22,627 nucleotides of DNA, taken from JALEGB01 sp038530925 (lineage in GTDB: Bacteria > Pseudomonadota > Alphaproteobacteria > Rhodobacterales > Rhodobacteraceae). Made by a program: the position numbers and the translations under genes. Below are positions 4,815 to 14,031 of the stretch, one piece after another. The DNA lies in NCBI GenBank assembly GCA_038530925.1, contig JBCBCG010000046.1, positions 1 to 22,627 of the forward strand, given 5' to 3'. Numbering within the stretch: position 1 is the stretch's first letter; each line of letters begins with the position of its first letter. The notes under the pieces were generated by a model. That model searched no databases. It was given only the letters and a program-made list of their open reading frames with translations, and was not told the DNA's origin.

Positions 4815-7736
4815 CTAATGCGCCGCCGCCCAGCTTTCGCCGGAGCCCGCCTCCACCACCAAAGGCGTGGCGAGGTGGACCGCCGGAAGGGCCGCGCCTT
4901 CCATCACGCTGCGGACCAGCGCGATGGTCTCTTCGACGGCGCTGTCCTCAACTTCGAAGAGCAATTCGTCATGGACCTGCAGCAGCATGGTCGCCGGCAG
5001 CTTCGCCGCTTCGAGCGCGGGCGGGATGCGGATCATGGCGCGGCGGATGATGTCGGCCGCGGCGCCTTGGATCGGCGCGTTGATCGCGGCGCGTTTGGCG
5101 AAGCCGGCGCGAGGTCCGCTCGCGCCGATCTCCGGCGTGTGGATCCGCCGGCCGAACAGCGTTTGGACATACCCTGAGGCCTTCGCGTCAGCCACAGTGC
5201 GCTCCATATACGTGCGAATGCCTGGGAAGCGCTCGAAATAGGCGTCGATGAACTCTTTGGCCTCGCCGCGCGGGATGCGGAGCTGGTTGGCGAGACCAAA
5301 GGCGGAGATGCCGTAGATCACGCCGAAATTGATCGCTTTGGCGCTGCGGCGGATCATCGGATCCATGCCCTCCACGGGCACGCCGAAGACGGCGGAGGCG
5401 GTCATAGCGTGGATATCCTGGCCCTCCCGAAACGCTTCTTTCAACGCGTCGATATCGGCGACATGGGCGAGAATGCGCAGCTCGATTTGGCTGTAATCGA
5501 GCGAGAGGATTGTCTTGCCTTCTGGCGCGACGAAGGCCTCGCGGATCTTGCGGCCCTCTTCCGTGCGAATGGGAATGTTCTGGAGATTGGGATCGGTTGA
5601 AGCGAGGCGGCCGGTGGTCGTCGCCGCCAGGCTGAAAGAGGTGTGAACGCGCCCTGTGGTCGGATTGATGTGATCCTGCAGCGCGTCGGTGTAGGTGCTC
5701 TTCAGCTTGGAAAGCTGGCGCCAATCGAGCACCCGCGCCGGCAAATCATGCCCCAGCGCGGCCAGCTCCTCCAGCACATCAGCGCCGGTGGCGTAGGCCC
5801 CGGTCTTACCCTTCTTGCCGCCTTCAAGGCTCATTCTGTCGAACAGGATCTCGCCGAGCTGCTTCGGCGAGCCGACATTGAAGCTTTCGCCCGCCAGCTC
5901 ATGGATCTCCTCCTCCAGCGCGGCCATCCGCTGCGCGAAGTCGCCGGAGAGACGCGAGAGCCGGTTCCGGTCCACCTGCACGCCCGCCCGCTCCATTGTG
6001 GCGAGCACGGGCAAGAGCGGCCGCTCCAGCACCTCATAAACGGCGGTCACGCCGTCGCGGGCGAGTTGGGGCTTCATGATCTGATGGAGCCGCAGCGTCA
6101 CATCCGCGTCCTCCGCCGCATAGGGCGCCGCTTTGTCGATCGGGACCGCGTCGAAGGTGATCTGAGACTTGCCGCTGCCGATCAGCTCTTTGATTGGGAT
6201 CGGCTTGTGATCGAGCAGCTTGTCGGAGAGCGAGTCCATCCCATGCGTGCGCAGCCCGCTCGCCAGCGCGTAAGAGATCAGCATCGTGTCGTCGACGGGT
6301 CTGACCGCCACGTCATACCGCGCCAGCACCTTCACATCGTATTTGAGGTTCTGCCCGATCTTCAGGATCGAAGCGTCCTCAAGCATCGGCCGCAGCAGCG
6401 TGAGCGCTTCCTGCAGCGGCATCTGGCCCTCGGCCCGCGTTTGCGGCGACGCGAGGAGATCGCCCTGACCATTTGCGTCCGCGCTCGCGCCGATCGTATG
6501 GCCAAGCGGGACATAGCAGGCGGCGCCAGGGCGCACCGCGAGAGAGACGCCGACAAGCTCGGCTTTCATCTCATCGAGCGAGGTCGTCTCGGTGTCGATG
6601 GCGACGGCGCCGCGCTCATACGCATCGTCGATCCAGCGCTGCAGCGCCGCAGCGTCGCGCACCACCTCATAGGCGGAGGGATCGATGGGAAGGTCCGCGG
6701 CTGTGACGGCGGGCGGCGCAAAGGCGGGCTGCTCCTGCGGCGCTTCGGTAGCACCTTCCGCGGTGGCGCTGGCCGCGAGGCTCGAGGATCCGACGGCGAG
6801 TTTCGGGTCCGCCTCGATCGCGTCGGCGGAGGCGTCGAGCGCGTCGGCGACGCGGCGCGTCAGGGTGCGGAACTCCATCGCTTTGAGAAACGCGATCAGC
6901 GCCGGCGCGGGCGTCGGCTGCAGCGCGAAATCCTGGTAGGGCTCGGGGATGGGCGCGGCCTGATCCAGCGTGACGAGCCGCTTGGAGAGGCGGATCTGCT
7001 CGGCGTGCTCGATCAGCGTTTGCCGGCGTTTCGGCTGTTTGATCGTCTCCGCTTTTTCCAGCAGCGTTTCAAGATCGCCGAAGGTCTCGATCAGCTGCGC
7101 CGCGGTCTTGACGCCGATGCCCGGCGCGCCCGGCACGTTGTCGACGCTGTCGCCGGCGAGCGCTTGGACATCGACGACGCGGTTGGGCCGGACGCCGAAT
7201 TTCTCCACCACCTGCGCGACGCCGATCGGCTTCTCCTTCATCGGATCGAGCATGGTGATGGTGGCGGGATCGCCCTCCTCCTCCCGCACCAGCTGCATAA
7301 GATCCTTGTCGGAGGAGACGATCGTCACCTCGAACCCATCCCCCGCCGCCTGCGCCGCATAGGTCGCGATCAGATCGTCCGCCTCATAATTCTCGACCTC
7401 GACGCAAGGCAGACCGAACGCCCGCGTCGCATCGCGGATCAGCGGGAATTGCGGCACGAGATCCTCGGGCGGCGGCGGGCGCTGCGCCTTGTAGCCGTCA
7501 TAGATCTCGTTCCGGAAACTCTTCGAGCCTTTGTCGAAGATCACCGCGAGATGGGTGGGCCGGTCCGCCTCGGTCATCCCATCGAGCATTTTCCAGACGA
7601 TGTTGCAAAAGCCCGAGACGGCGCCCACGGGAAGGCCATCTGTTTTCCGCGTCAGCGGCGGCAGCGCGTGGAAGGCCCGGAAGATGAAGCCCGACCCGTC
7701 GATCAGATAGAGATGACCCTTCGCGCCTGCGCCCAT
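4815..7736 (-). CDS. polA: DNA polymerase I with both exonuclease domains
   Basis: PolA fills gaps in excision repair and removes RNA primers from Okazaki fragments. The 973-residue protein has all three domains. The 5'-3' flap nuclease covers about residues 1-300 (LYLIDGSGFIFRAFHA, VENYEADDLIATYA, SSDKDLMQL). The 3'-5' proofreading domain spans about 355-550 with a full catalytic set: DTET near 380, NLKYD (Exo II) and YAAED (Exo III). The polymerase covers about 570-973 (LSLDYSQIELR motif A near 744, KAINFGVIYG in the finger helix, QVHDELL motif C near 923). A proline/alanine-rich linker separates flap nuclease and proofreading domains. Start ATG 7736 has AAAGG upstream; the product begins a few residues before the conserved LYLIDGSG. 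A 103-base gap lies between its stop and the orphan gene start; the promoter should lie in 7737-7940, shared with the divergent glycosyltransferase. Confidence 0.98.
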   Translation of the reverse strand: MGAGAKGHLYLIDGSGFIFRAFHALPPLTRKTDGLPVGAVSGFCNIVWKMLDGMTEADRPTHLAVIFDKGSKSFRNEIYDGYKAQRPPPPEDLVPQFPLIRDATRAFGLPCVEVENYEADDLIATYAAQAAGDGFEVTIVSSDKDLMQLVREEEGDPATITMLDPMKEKPIGVAQVVEKFGVRPNRVVDVQALAGDSVDNVPGAPGIGVKTAAQLIETFGDLETLLEKAETIKQPKRRQTLIEHAEQIRLSKRLVTLDQAAPIPEPYQDFALQPTPAPALIAFLKAMEFRTLTRRVADALDASADAIEADPKLAVGSSSLAASATAEGATEAPQEQPAFAPPAVTAADLPIDPSAYEVVRDAAALQRWIDDAYERGAVAIDTETTSLDEMKAELVGVSLAVRPGAACYVPLGHTIGASADANGQGDLLASPQTRAEGQMPLQEALTLLRPMLEDASILKIGQNLKYDVKVLARYDVAVRPVDDTMLISYALASGLRTHGMDSLSDKLLDHKPIPIKELIGSGKSQITFDAVPIDKAAPYAAEDADVTLRLHQIMKPQLARDGVTAVYEVLERPLLPVLATMERAGVQVDRNRLSRLSGDFAQRMAALEEEIHELAGESFNVGSPKQLGEILFDRMSLEGGKKGKTGAYATGADVLEELAALGHDLPARVLDWRQLSKLKSTYTDALQDHINPTTGRVHTSFSLAATTTGRLASTDPNLQNIPIRTEEGRKIREAFVAPEGKTILSLDYSQIELRILAHVADIDALKEAFREGQDIHAMTASAVFGVPVEGMDPMIRRSAKAINFGVIYGISAFGLANQLRIPRGEAKEFIDAYFERFPGIRTYMERTVADAKASGYVQTLFGRRIHTPEIGASGPRAGFAKRAAINAPIQGAAADIIRRAMIRIPPALEAAKLPATMLLQVHDELLFEVEDSAVEETIALVRSVMEGAALPAVHLATPLVVEAGSGESWAAAH

Positions 7737-7940
7737 ACCCGCCGCCTTTCTGATTGAGTGACCTCTTCAAGCAGTCCCGCGCGGCGAGAGCAATCCGCTT
7801 GATCGCGTTGCGCCTCTGCGACCGCCGCCGCCGCGCCGCCCTACCGCGCCAGGATCCGTCGGCTGGCGATGGACATGACGACGGCGCGCGCCTAGAGGAC
7901 GCCTGGAACAGGCGGGCGGGCCGACCAAGGGCGACCAGAT

Positions 7941-9404
7941 ATGTCCATGAGCGCGCGAGGATCGATCGGCGTCGGCGGCGCGTCGGGCTTTGAGGCGTCG
8001 CTCGCCAAAGCGGTCCCGATTCTGATCATCGGCTACGCGGTCGCGCTTTTGGCGCTGCGGCTGTCGCTCTCGCCGTTTCTCGAGATCGACGAAGCGCAAT
8101 TCGTCGGCCAGGTGGATTGGCGGCTCGTCTACGCGAACTCCCATCCGCCGCTCTATAATTGGGCGCTGCGCGGGCTCTTGGAGGCGACGGGCTGGAACTG
8201 GCCGCTCTCGACCGGGCTGCTGAAATACGCGCTCCTTTGCGCGTATTACCTCCTCGCGTGGGATGCGGCGCGACGGCTTGGCGGGCCGATGGCCGGGATG
8301 ATGGCGGTCGCGGCGGCGGCGTTCCTGCCGCAGATCGTCTGGCAGTCGGCGCATACGCTGGCGCATTCGATCATGGTGCTGACCGGCTCCATGGCGATCG
8401 GCCATGCGGTCATTTTGATCTGGGAGCGACCGAGCCTTGGTCGGTATGTCTGGCTCGGCGCCGCTGCGGCGCTTGGGGCGCTGGCGAAGTTCAACTTCTT
8501 TTTGTTCGCCGCGCCGCTGATGCTGGTGATCGCGCTCGAACCTGAAGCGCGGCGGCGCGTGTTCGAGCGGCCGGCTTGGATCGCGCTCGCGCTATTCATC
8601 GTCGCGACGACGCCGAGCTTCATCGCCGCCGCGCTCGACCTCGAGGCCAGCGCCGGCCGGCTTTCGAAGCTCTATTCCAGCAGCGAAGGGCCGTGGTACG
8701 ATCCGCCTTGGCTGGGTCTCGACGGTTTCGTCTCGCTTCTCGTCGCCAGCATCGCCTGGGCCGGTCCGCTGGCGATGGTTTGGGCGCTTGCGCGCTGGCG
8801 CTCGCCGAGAGAGGTGGTCGGGGCGCTGCCGAACGCGGCGCCATTGCGGCTGCTGGCGCGGGCCATGGCGCTTGGGATGATCGCGTTCGCGCTGATCGTG
8901 CTCGCCGCCGACATGCACAAGGTGCATGAGCGTTACCTGACGCCCATCCTCGCGGTCGCGCCGGTATGGCTGGCGGCGCGCTACCCGCTTGGCGGCGCGG
9001 CGCGGCGCTGGGTGGCGGGCCTGGCCGGCGTCGCCTTCCTCGGCGCGCTGATCGGCGTTTTCGCCATGGTCTCGAATGAGAAGCACCGCTACGCGATCCC
9101 CTATCAAGCGATTGCGGCGGAGATCGAGCGGGCCGGCGCGCCGCCCGCGCCGATCCTCGCCGCGCGCCATAGCGATGTCGCCAACCTAACCTTGGCGCTT
9201 GGCTGGAGGGGCGCCGCGGCGCCGCGCTACGCTGCGGTGGAGGATCGGGCGCTGTTGGTTTGGCGCGGCGATCGTTCGCCGCCGATGCGCCTTGCGCCGG
9301 AAGGGTTCGCGCCGGAAGGGGAGCCGACCACGGTCCGCGCATCCTATCTCAACTGGCGCCACGACGCGTTCGTGATGAGCTTTCAGTCGCTGAAACGGCC
9401 CTGA
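7941..9404 (+). CDS. GT39/ArnT-like polytopic glycosyltransferase (GT-C fold)
   Basis: Enzymes of this family move a sugar from a polyprenyl-phosphate donor to protein, lipid A or another acceptor on the periplasmic face of the inner membrane. The 487-residue protein has many hydrophobic helices. It shows the family's first periplasmic loop with an acidic pair (LEIDEAQF, Asp50/Glu51) and the NSHPPLYNW block at about residues 66-74, as in PMT_2/ArnT proteins. The C-terminal ~100 residues form a soluble-looking domain. Start ATG 7941 has AAGGGCG nine bases upstream; a second ATG follows two codons later. It converges with the GT2 gene and their last 22 bases overlap. The donor could be made by that GT2 partner. 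Acceptor unknown. Confidence 0.85.
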   Translation: MSMSARGSIGVGGASGFEASLAKAVPILIIGYAVALLALRLSLSPFLEIDEAQFVGQVDWRLVYANSHPPLYNWALRGLLEATGWNWPLSTGLLKYALLCAYYLLAWDAARRLGGPMAGMMAVAAAAFLPQIVWQSAHTLAHSIMVLTGSMAIGHAVILIWERPSLGRYVWLGAAAALGALAKFNFFLFAAPLMLVIALEPEARRRVFERPAWIALALFIVATTPSFIAAALDLEASAGRLSKLYSSSEGPWYDPPWLGLDGFVSLLVASIAWAGPLAMVWALARWRSPREVVGALPNAAPLRLLARAMALGMIAFALIVLAADMHKVHERYLTPILAVAPVWLAARYPLGGAARRWVAGLAGVAFLGALIGVFAMVSNEKHRYAIPYQAIAAEIERAGAPPAPILAARHSDVANLTLALGWRGAAAPRYAAVEDRALLVWRGDRSPPMRLAPEGFAPEGEPTTVRASYLNWRHDAFVMSFQSLKRP

Positions 9405-10216
9405 ACCACCGCGGCGGACGTCGCGACGACATCCGTCGGCGGAGTGTGCGCCGGAACGGCCTGCGCCGGCGCTGGATCCGTTGCGGGCGTCGCCTCCGAG
9501 CCGAAGCTCTGCTCCGACACCTCGCCCGGCTCGGAGCTGCGGCGCGACAGCCAATAAACGCCGATCAGATCGAGCAGCGCCACGGCGGCGCGGTCGAAAA
9601 AGCCGTATTTGGACGTTCCATGCCGCCGAGGCCGGTCGGAGATGTCGTATTCCACCACATCGAGCCCTGCGCGCCGCGCCAAAGCGGGAAAGAACCGGTG
9701 CATATTGTCGAAATAGGGCAGCGTCCGCACGAACGCGCCTGGCATCATTTTCAGTCCGCAGCCCGTGTCTCGACAATCATCGCGCAGCATCCATTTGCGG
9801 ATCAGATTCGCGCTTTTCGAGGTGAGCAGCTTGATCACGCCGTCATTGCGCTGCTCGCGCACGCCGGCGACGATGAATGTCGGCCGCTCGTCTCCATAAG
9901 TCTTTGCAATCGCTGCGAGATCAGCCGGATCATTCTGCCCATCGCCATCCAGCGTGGCGATCCAAACGCCGTGCGCCGCGCGAAAGCCGGTCATCAAAGC
10001 GCGCGACTTCCCGGCGCGTCGCCGATGGCTGAGCACTCGAACCGGCGCCGCCGCGCCCACGACCTCCGCCGCGGCGGGCTGATCGCTGCCGTCATCGACG
10101 AGGATCACTTCATAGGACCGGCCATGAAACGCCGCCTCGATCTCCGACAACAGCGGAGAGAGGTTCCCAGCCTCGTTATAGACTGGAATGACGATGCTAA
10201 GCTGCGGCGCATTCAT
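9383..10216 (-). CDS. GT2-family glycosyltransferase, dolichol-phosphate mannosyltransferase-like
   Basis: The product would transfer a sugar from a nucleotide sugar to polyprenyl phosphate on the cytoplasmic membrane face. From ATG 10216 it is 277 residues: SIVIPVYNEAGNL, then VILVDDGSD, then the metal-binding DGDGQNDP block, DTGCGLKMM and RRHGTSKYG, the last typical of DPM1/ArnC-type enzymes. One weak hydrophobic stretch (AVALLDLIGVYWL) follows; the tail of about 50 residues is Pro/Ala/Thr-rich and probably disordered. A TTG at 10249 opens the same frame 11 codons earlier, but family N-termini begin near SIVIPVYNE, so ATG is preferred despite lacking a clear ribosome site. Its 3' end overlaps that of the GT39 gene by 22 bases. 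The two plausibly act in sequence: donor synthesis, then use. Confidence 0.88.
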   Translation of the reverse strand: MNAPQLSIVIPVYNEAGNLSPLLSEIEAAFHGRSYEVILVDDGSDQPAAAEVVGAAAPVRVLSHRRRAGKSRALMTGFRAAHGVWIATLDGDGQNDPADLAAIAKTYGDERPTFIVAGVREQRNDGVIKLLTSKSANLIRKWMLRDDCRDTGCGLKMMPGAFVRTLPYFDNMHRFFPALARRAGLDVVEYDISDRPRRHGTSKYGFFDRAAVALLDLIGVYWLSRRSSEPGEVSEQSFGSEATPATDPAPAQAVPAHTPPTDVVATSAAVVQGRFSD

Positions 10217-10349
10217 GGTTAAACGCAGTCTATATTCAAGCCGATCCAAGCTCTCTCGATCCTAGGCGCCCCGCCAAGGCTCATAAAGAGACAAATCAGG
10301 CGGCTCGCCAAATCCGTGCCGCGGTGAGCGTTTCGCGTGAGCGCGCGGT

Positions 10350-10970
10350 CTAGGAGCGGCTCGTTAAGTGATCCGCCAACGCCGCTAGCGCCTGTTCGAA
10401 GCGAGAGAGATCGTCGAAGGCCAGCGCGGTCTCGCCGCCGATGATGAGCCTGGCGTCGAATGCCGGGATGGCCAGCATCAAATTCACGGGCAGACCGAAA
10501 TCCTCCGCCTCAAGCGCGGCGCCGGGCCACTCAGGGGCTGCGGCGCGGAAGGCGGCGGCTTTGGAGGCGGTGTCGCCCGCTCCATTGTCGTAAAGCGCGA
10601 CGGGCAGACCGCGCGCGGCGGCGAAGCCGATCTCGAAGGCGGTGCCGTCATCGGCGCAGGCGCCGAGAAAGGGCGAGACATTGGCGATCACGGCGTCCGC
10701 GACCTCTAGCATCGCGATGTTGGCGGCGTAGATCCGCGCTGCGATGATCGCGCCGCTCGGCGCCGCGCCTGTGATCTCGACGGCCCCGATCTCATTGTCG
10801 AGCGGATAAAGGCCGATCAGCCCATGCGCCTCGCACAGCGCTTTCTTCTTCGCGCCGATCTGCGTCGCCTCCGGGTGAAACACATCCGGTCCGGCCAGGT
10901 AGACCTTTGGGTCTGACTTAGGCGGACCAGGCTCGTCATTGTTTGGGGTGGCGTGCGCGCCGTCAGTCAT
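10350..10970 (-). CDS. nucleoside 2-deoxyribosyltransferase-family protein
   Basis: Family members exchange bases on 2'-deoxyribonucleosides or hydrolyse (deoxy)nucleotide N-glycosidic bonds in the cytoplasm. The 206-residue protein has the family opening KVYLAGPDVFHP (residues 22-33), a DAVIANVSPF strand (92-101) and DDGTAFEIGFA (107-117), where Glu113 is the expected nucleophile. About 20 polar residues precede the fold and are probably disordered. Start ATG 10970 is backed by AAGAAGGA about seven bases upstream, located in the 23-base gap after the mutS stop, so the two genes look co-transcribed. Whether the substrate is a nucleoside, a nucleotide or a damaged base cannot be told; the context suggests a nucleotide-pool role. 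Confidence 0.88.
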   Translation of the reverse strand: MTDGAHATPNNDEPGPPKSDPKVYLAGPDVFHPEATQIGAKKKALCEAHGLIGLYPLDNEIGAVEITGAAPSGAIIAARIYAANIAMLEVADAVIANVSPFLGACADDGTAFEIGFAAARGLPVALYDNGAGDTASKAAAFRAAAPEWPGAALEAEDFGLPVNLMLAIPAFDARLIIGGETALAFDDLSRFEQALAALADHLTSRS

Positions 10971-10993
10971 GGGCGTTCCTTCTTTCGCCGCCG

Positions 10994-13888
10994 CTAGGCG
11001 TCGTCGCTGTCGGCCAGCAACGCCTTCAGCGCGTATAGCGCGTCGAGGGCTTGGCGCGGCGTCATCGCGTCGGGCTCAGTGGCCTCCAGCGCGGCGCGGA
11101 GGCGCCCGGCGGCGAGATCCGCATGCGTCTCCTCAGGCGTCTCGTTGGGCGCCGCCTCCGGCGCAGGCGCCGCGGCGAACAGCGGAAGGTCCTCGACCAA
11201 GCGCGCCGCCCGCGCCGCTGGGCCTTCCGAGCCCCGCTCAAGCGTCTCAAGCAGCGCCTTGGCGCGCGCGGTCACGGCCTTGGGCATCCCCGCGAGCTTC
11301 GCCACCTGCACGCCGTACGACCGATCCGCCGCGCCCGGCCGGATCTCCCGCAAGAACACCACCGACCCTTTCCACTCCCGCACCGCCACCGTGACGTTTT
11401 TGAGGCCCGGCGTCGCCGCGGCGAGCGCGGTCAGCTCGTGGTAATGCGTGGCGAAAAGCCCGCGGCAGCGGTTGGCCTCGGCGAGATGCTCCAGCGTCGC
11501 CCAAGCGATGGCGAGCCCATCATAAGTCGCGGTGCCGCGCCCGATCTCGTCGAGGATGACCAGAGAGCGCGGGCCTGACTGATTGAGGATGGCCGCCGTC
11601 TCGACCATTTCGACCATGAAGGTCGAACGCCCGCGCGCGAGATCATCCGCCGCGCCGACGCGGCTGAAAAGCTGATCGACCACGCCGATATGCGCCGCGC
11701 TCGCCGGCGCGAACGCGCCCATTTGCGCCAGCGCCGCGATCAGCGCGTTCTGGCGCAGATAGGTGGACTTACCGGCCATATTCGGTCCGGTCACAAGCCA
11801 GATCGGCTGCGCCGGGTCGCCATCGCCCCGCGCCTCGGCGGTGAGATCGCAGTCGTTCGGCACGAAGCCCTCGCCGCCCTCGCGCCGGAGCGCCTGCTCC
11901 ACCACCGGATGGCGCCCGCCTTCGATGCGAAACGCCCGGCTCTCATCCACGGCCGGTCTGACCCAGCGCTCCTCCTCCGCCAGCAGGGCGAGGCCGGACC
12001 AGATGTCGAGCATCGCCATCGCCTCGGCGAGCCGCGCGATCGCCAGGCCCTCCTCCAGCACGGCGGCGCTGAGCCGTTCAAAAAGCGCCGCCTCAAGCTC
12101 CCTCGCGCGGACGGCGGAGCGCGTGATCTTCGCCTCTAGCTCAGCCAGCGCGGCGCTGGTGAAGCGAACGGCGTTCGCGGTGGTCTGCCGGTGCTGGAAG
12201 GTCTCCGAAAGCGGCGCGCTCATCATGCGCCGCGCATGGGTGGCGGGCGTTTCGATGAAATAGCCGAGCACATTGTTGTGCTTGATCTTCAGCGCCGCGA
12301 TGTCGGTTTGAGCTTGATAGTCCGCCTGGAGCGGCATGATCACTTGCATCGCGCCGTCGCGCAGCGTGCGCGCCTCGTCGAGATCCGGGTCATACTCTTC
12401 GCGAATGGCGCCGCCGTCCGACAGGCGGAAGGGCGGCGTCTCCGTGATGGCGCGGGCCAGCTCCGCCGCGAGCGCGCCGAGGCCGGCGAGATCCTGCGCC
12501 GCCTCGATGACCAGCGTCGGCGGGGCGCCGGCGCTCAACAGGTCCGCCGCCTCGCCAGCGGCGGTCAGACCATCGCGAAGCGCCGCGAGATCCTTCGGCC
12601 CGCCGCGCCCCAGCCCAAGGCGCGAGAGCGCGCGTTCAAGATCCGGCGTCCGGCGCAACAGCGCGCGCAGCGCGTCGCGCACCGAGGTCTCGCTCAGCAG
12701 CCATCCCACCGCGTCATGCCGCGCGCGGATCAGCGGCACATCCATCAGCGGCGCGGCGAGCCAGGCCTCCAGCAGCCGCGCGCCGCCGCTGGTGACGGTC
12801 CGGTCGATCGCCGCCAGCAGAGAGCCGGCGCGCCCGCCTTCGGGCCCGCGCGTCAGCTCGAGATTGCGCCGCGTCGCCGCGTCGATCACCAGGCGCTCGC
12901 CAGCGATCTCCCGGCGCGGCGGGCGCAGCGTCGGCAGGGCGCCGCGCTGGGTCAGCTCAAGGTAGTCGACCAGCGCGCCGAGCGCGCCCTCCTCCTCCGG
13001 CGCGAAGGCGCCGAAGGCGTCGAGGCCCGCCGCCTCGAACAGCGCCGCCGCCCGCGCCGCGCCGCGCTTCGGCGTGAAGGAGGACGGCGCGAGCTCCGCC
13101 ACGGCGGCGCCCGCCTCTCGCGCCGCGGCGGCGAGGATGTCGTCCTCGGGCGCGGGCAGGATGACCTCCGCCGGCGCGAGCCGCGCCATCAGCGCCGCGA
13201 AGCCCGCCGGCGCGAGGCTCGTGGTCGCGAGCGCGCCGGTGGAGATGTCGGCCCAGGCGACGCCGATCCGGTCGCGCCGCGCCGCGACGGCGCAAAGATA
13301 ATTGTTCCGCCGATGCTCGAGCAGCGCGTCTTCCGTCAGGGTGCCGGGCGTTACCAGCCGCACCACGTCGCGCTTCACCACGGCTTTCGAGCCGCGCTTC
13401 TTCGCCTCCGCCGGATCCTCGAGCTGTTCGGCGACGGCGACGCGGAAGTTCTTGCGGATCAGCTCATGCAAGTAGCGCTCGGCGTTGTGGATCGGCACGC
13501 CGCACATCGGAATCTCTTCATCGCCGATGCGGCCGCGCTTTGTGAGCGCGATGCCGAGCGCCTCCGCCGCGAGCCCCGCATCCTCAAAGAAGAGCTCATA
13601 AAAATCGCCCATGCGGAAAAACAACAGGTATTCTGGATAAGCCGCCTTCAGGGTGAGGAACTGCGCCATCACCGGGCTCGCGCCTTCGGGCGAACGGAGG
13701 GGCGCGCCGCCGCCTCGGTCGTGAGCGGGTTTCGGCGCGTCGGGTGAGGTGGGCGCTTCGGCCATCCCAGCGGTCGTTCCTTCAGTCATCCTTTGCAGGT
13801 AGCCGAGCGCGCGAAGCGGCGAAAGCGCGCCGGCGCCGGCGCGGCCCATTTCCTCCAGCAGCGCTTCGGCGCGGTCAATTGCGCTCAT
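10994..13888 (-). CDS. mutS: DNA mismatch repair ATPase MutS
   Basis: MutS recognises base mismatches and small loops and, with MutL, starts mismatch repair. The 964-residue frame has the mismatch-binding Phe-X-Glu (Phe96-Tyr97-Glu98 in FRMGDFYELF), connector, lever and clamp regions, Walker A GPNMAGKST near residue 700 and Walker B LVILDEIGRGT near 774. Downstream of these comes FATHYHELT. The first ~70 residues precede the usual start of homology (SPVMAQFLTLKAAYP) and look disordered and Pro/Ala-rich. ATG 13888 and ATG 13789 (Met34, AAAGG abutting it) are both possible starts; neither has an ideal ribosome site. It is divergent from maeB (143-base spacer), a neighbourhood known in alphaproteobacteria, and 23 bases upstream of the deoxyribosyltransferase gene. 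Confidence 0.97.
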   Translation of the reverse strand: MSAIDRAEALLEEMGRAGAGALSPLRALGYLQRMTEGTTAGMAEAPTSPDAPKPAHDRGGGAPLRSPEGASPVMAQFLTLKAAYPEYLLFFRMGDFYELFFEDAGLAAEALGIALTKRGRIGDEEIPMCGVPIHNAERYLHELIRKNFRVAVAEQLEDPAEAKKRGSKAVVKRDVVRLVTPGTLTEDALLEHRRNNYLCAVAARRDRIGVAWADISTGALATTSLAPAGFAALMARLAPAEVILPAPEDDILAAAAREAGAAVAELAPSSFTPKRGAARAAALFEAAGLDAFGAFAPEEEGALGALVDYLELTQRGALPTLRPPRREIAGERLVIDAATRRNLELTRGPEGGRAGSLLAAIDRTVTSGGARLLEAWLAAPLMDVPLIRARHDAVGWLLSETSVRDALRALLRRTPDLERALSRLGLGRGGPKDLAALRDGLTAAGEAADLLSAGAPPTLVIEAAQDLAGLGALAAELARAITETPPFRLSDGGAIREEYDPDLDEARTLRDGAMQVIMPLQADYQAQTDIAALKIKHNNVLGYFIETPATHARRMMSAPLSETFQHRQTTANAVRFTSAALAELEAKITRSAVRARELEAALFERLSAAVLEEGLAIARLAEAMAMLDIWSGLALLAEEERWVRPAVDESRAFRIEGGRHPVVEQALRREGGEGFVPNDCDLTAEARGDGDPAQPIWLVTGPNMAGKSTYLRQNALIAALAQMGAFAPASAAHIGVVDQLFSRVGAADDLARGRSTFMVEMVETAAILNQSGPRSLVILDEIGRGTATYDGLAIAWATLEHLAEANRCRGLFATHYHELTALAAATPGLKNVTVAVREWKGSVVFLREIRPGAADRSYGVQVAKLAGMPKAVTARAKALLETLERGSEGPAARAARLVEDLPLFAAAPAPEAAPNETPEETHADLAAGRLRAALEATEPDAMTPRQALDALYALKALLADSDDA

Positions 13889-13929
13889 TCACTGTGAAAT
13901 TCGGCCTCTTGCGCCGCGTGGACGGCGCC

Positions 13930-13943
13930 AGGGGTTTACCCCT
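13930..13943. repeat. short perfect hairpin in the mutS-maeB spacer
   Basis: AGGGG-TTTA-CCCCT forms a five-pair stem with a four-base loop in the 143-base region between divergent mutS and maeB. It is centred about 95 bases before maeB and 50 before mutS. It could be an operator or a leader structure; nothing else supports either. Confidence 0.4.
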
Positions 13944-14031
13944 TCCAGCGGCGGCGCTAGGTCCGAACGCTCGCCGCGCGCCGCGGCGTGGATGAAAAAG
14001 TTGATAAAAGATCCAGGGTTGGGAGACGGGA

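Noticed and set aside
5643..7757. A 704-codon plus-strand open frame opposite polA.
   Set aside because: It is Arg/His-rich with no family similarity and lies entirely antisense to an intact polA; long shadow frames are common at this G+C.
12191..13747. A 518-codon plus-strand open frame opposite mutS.
   Set aside because: Antisense shadow of mutS, composition not protein-like.
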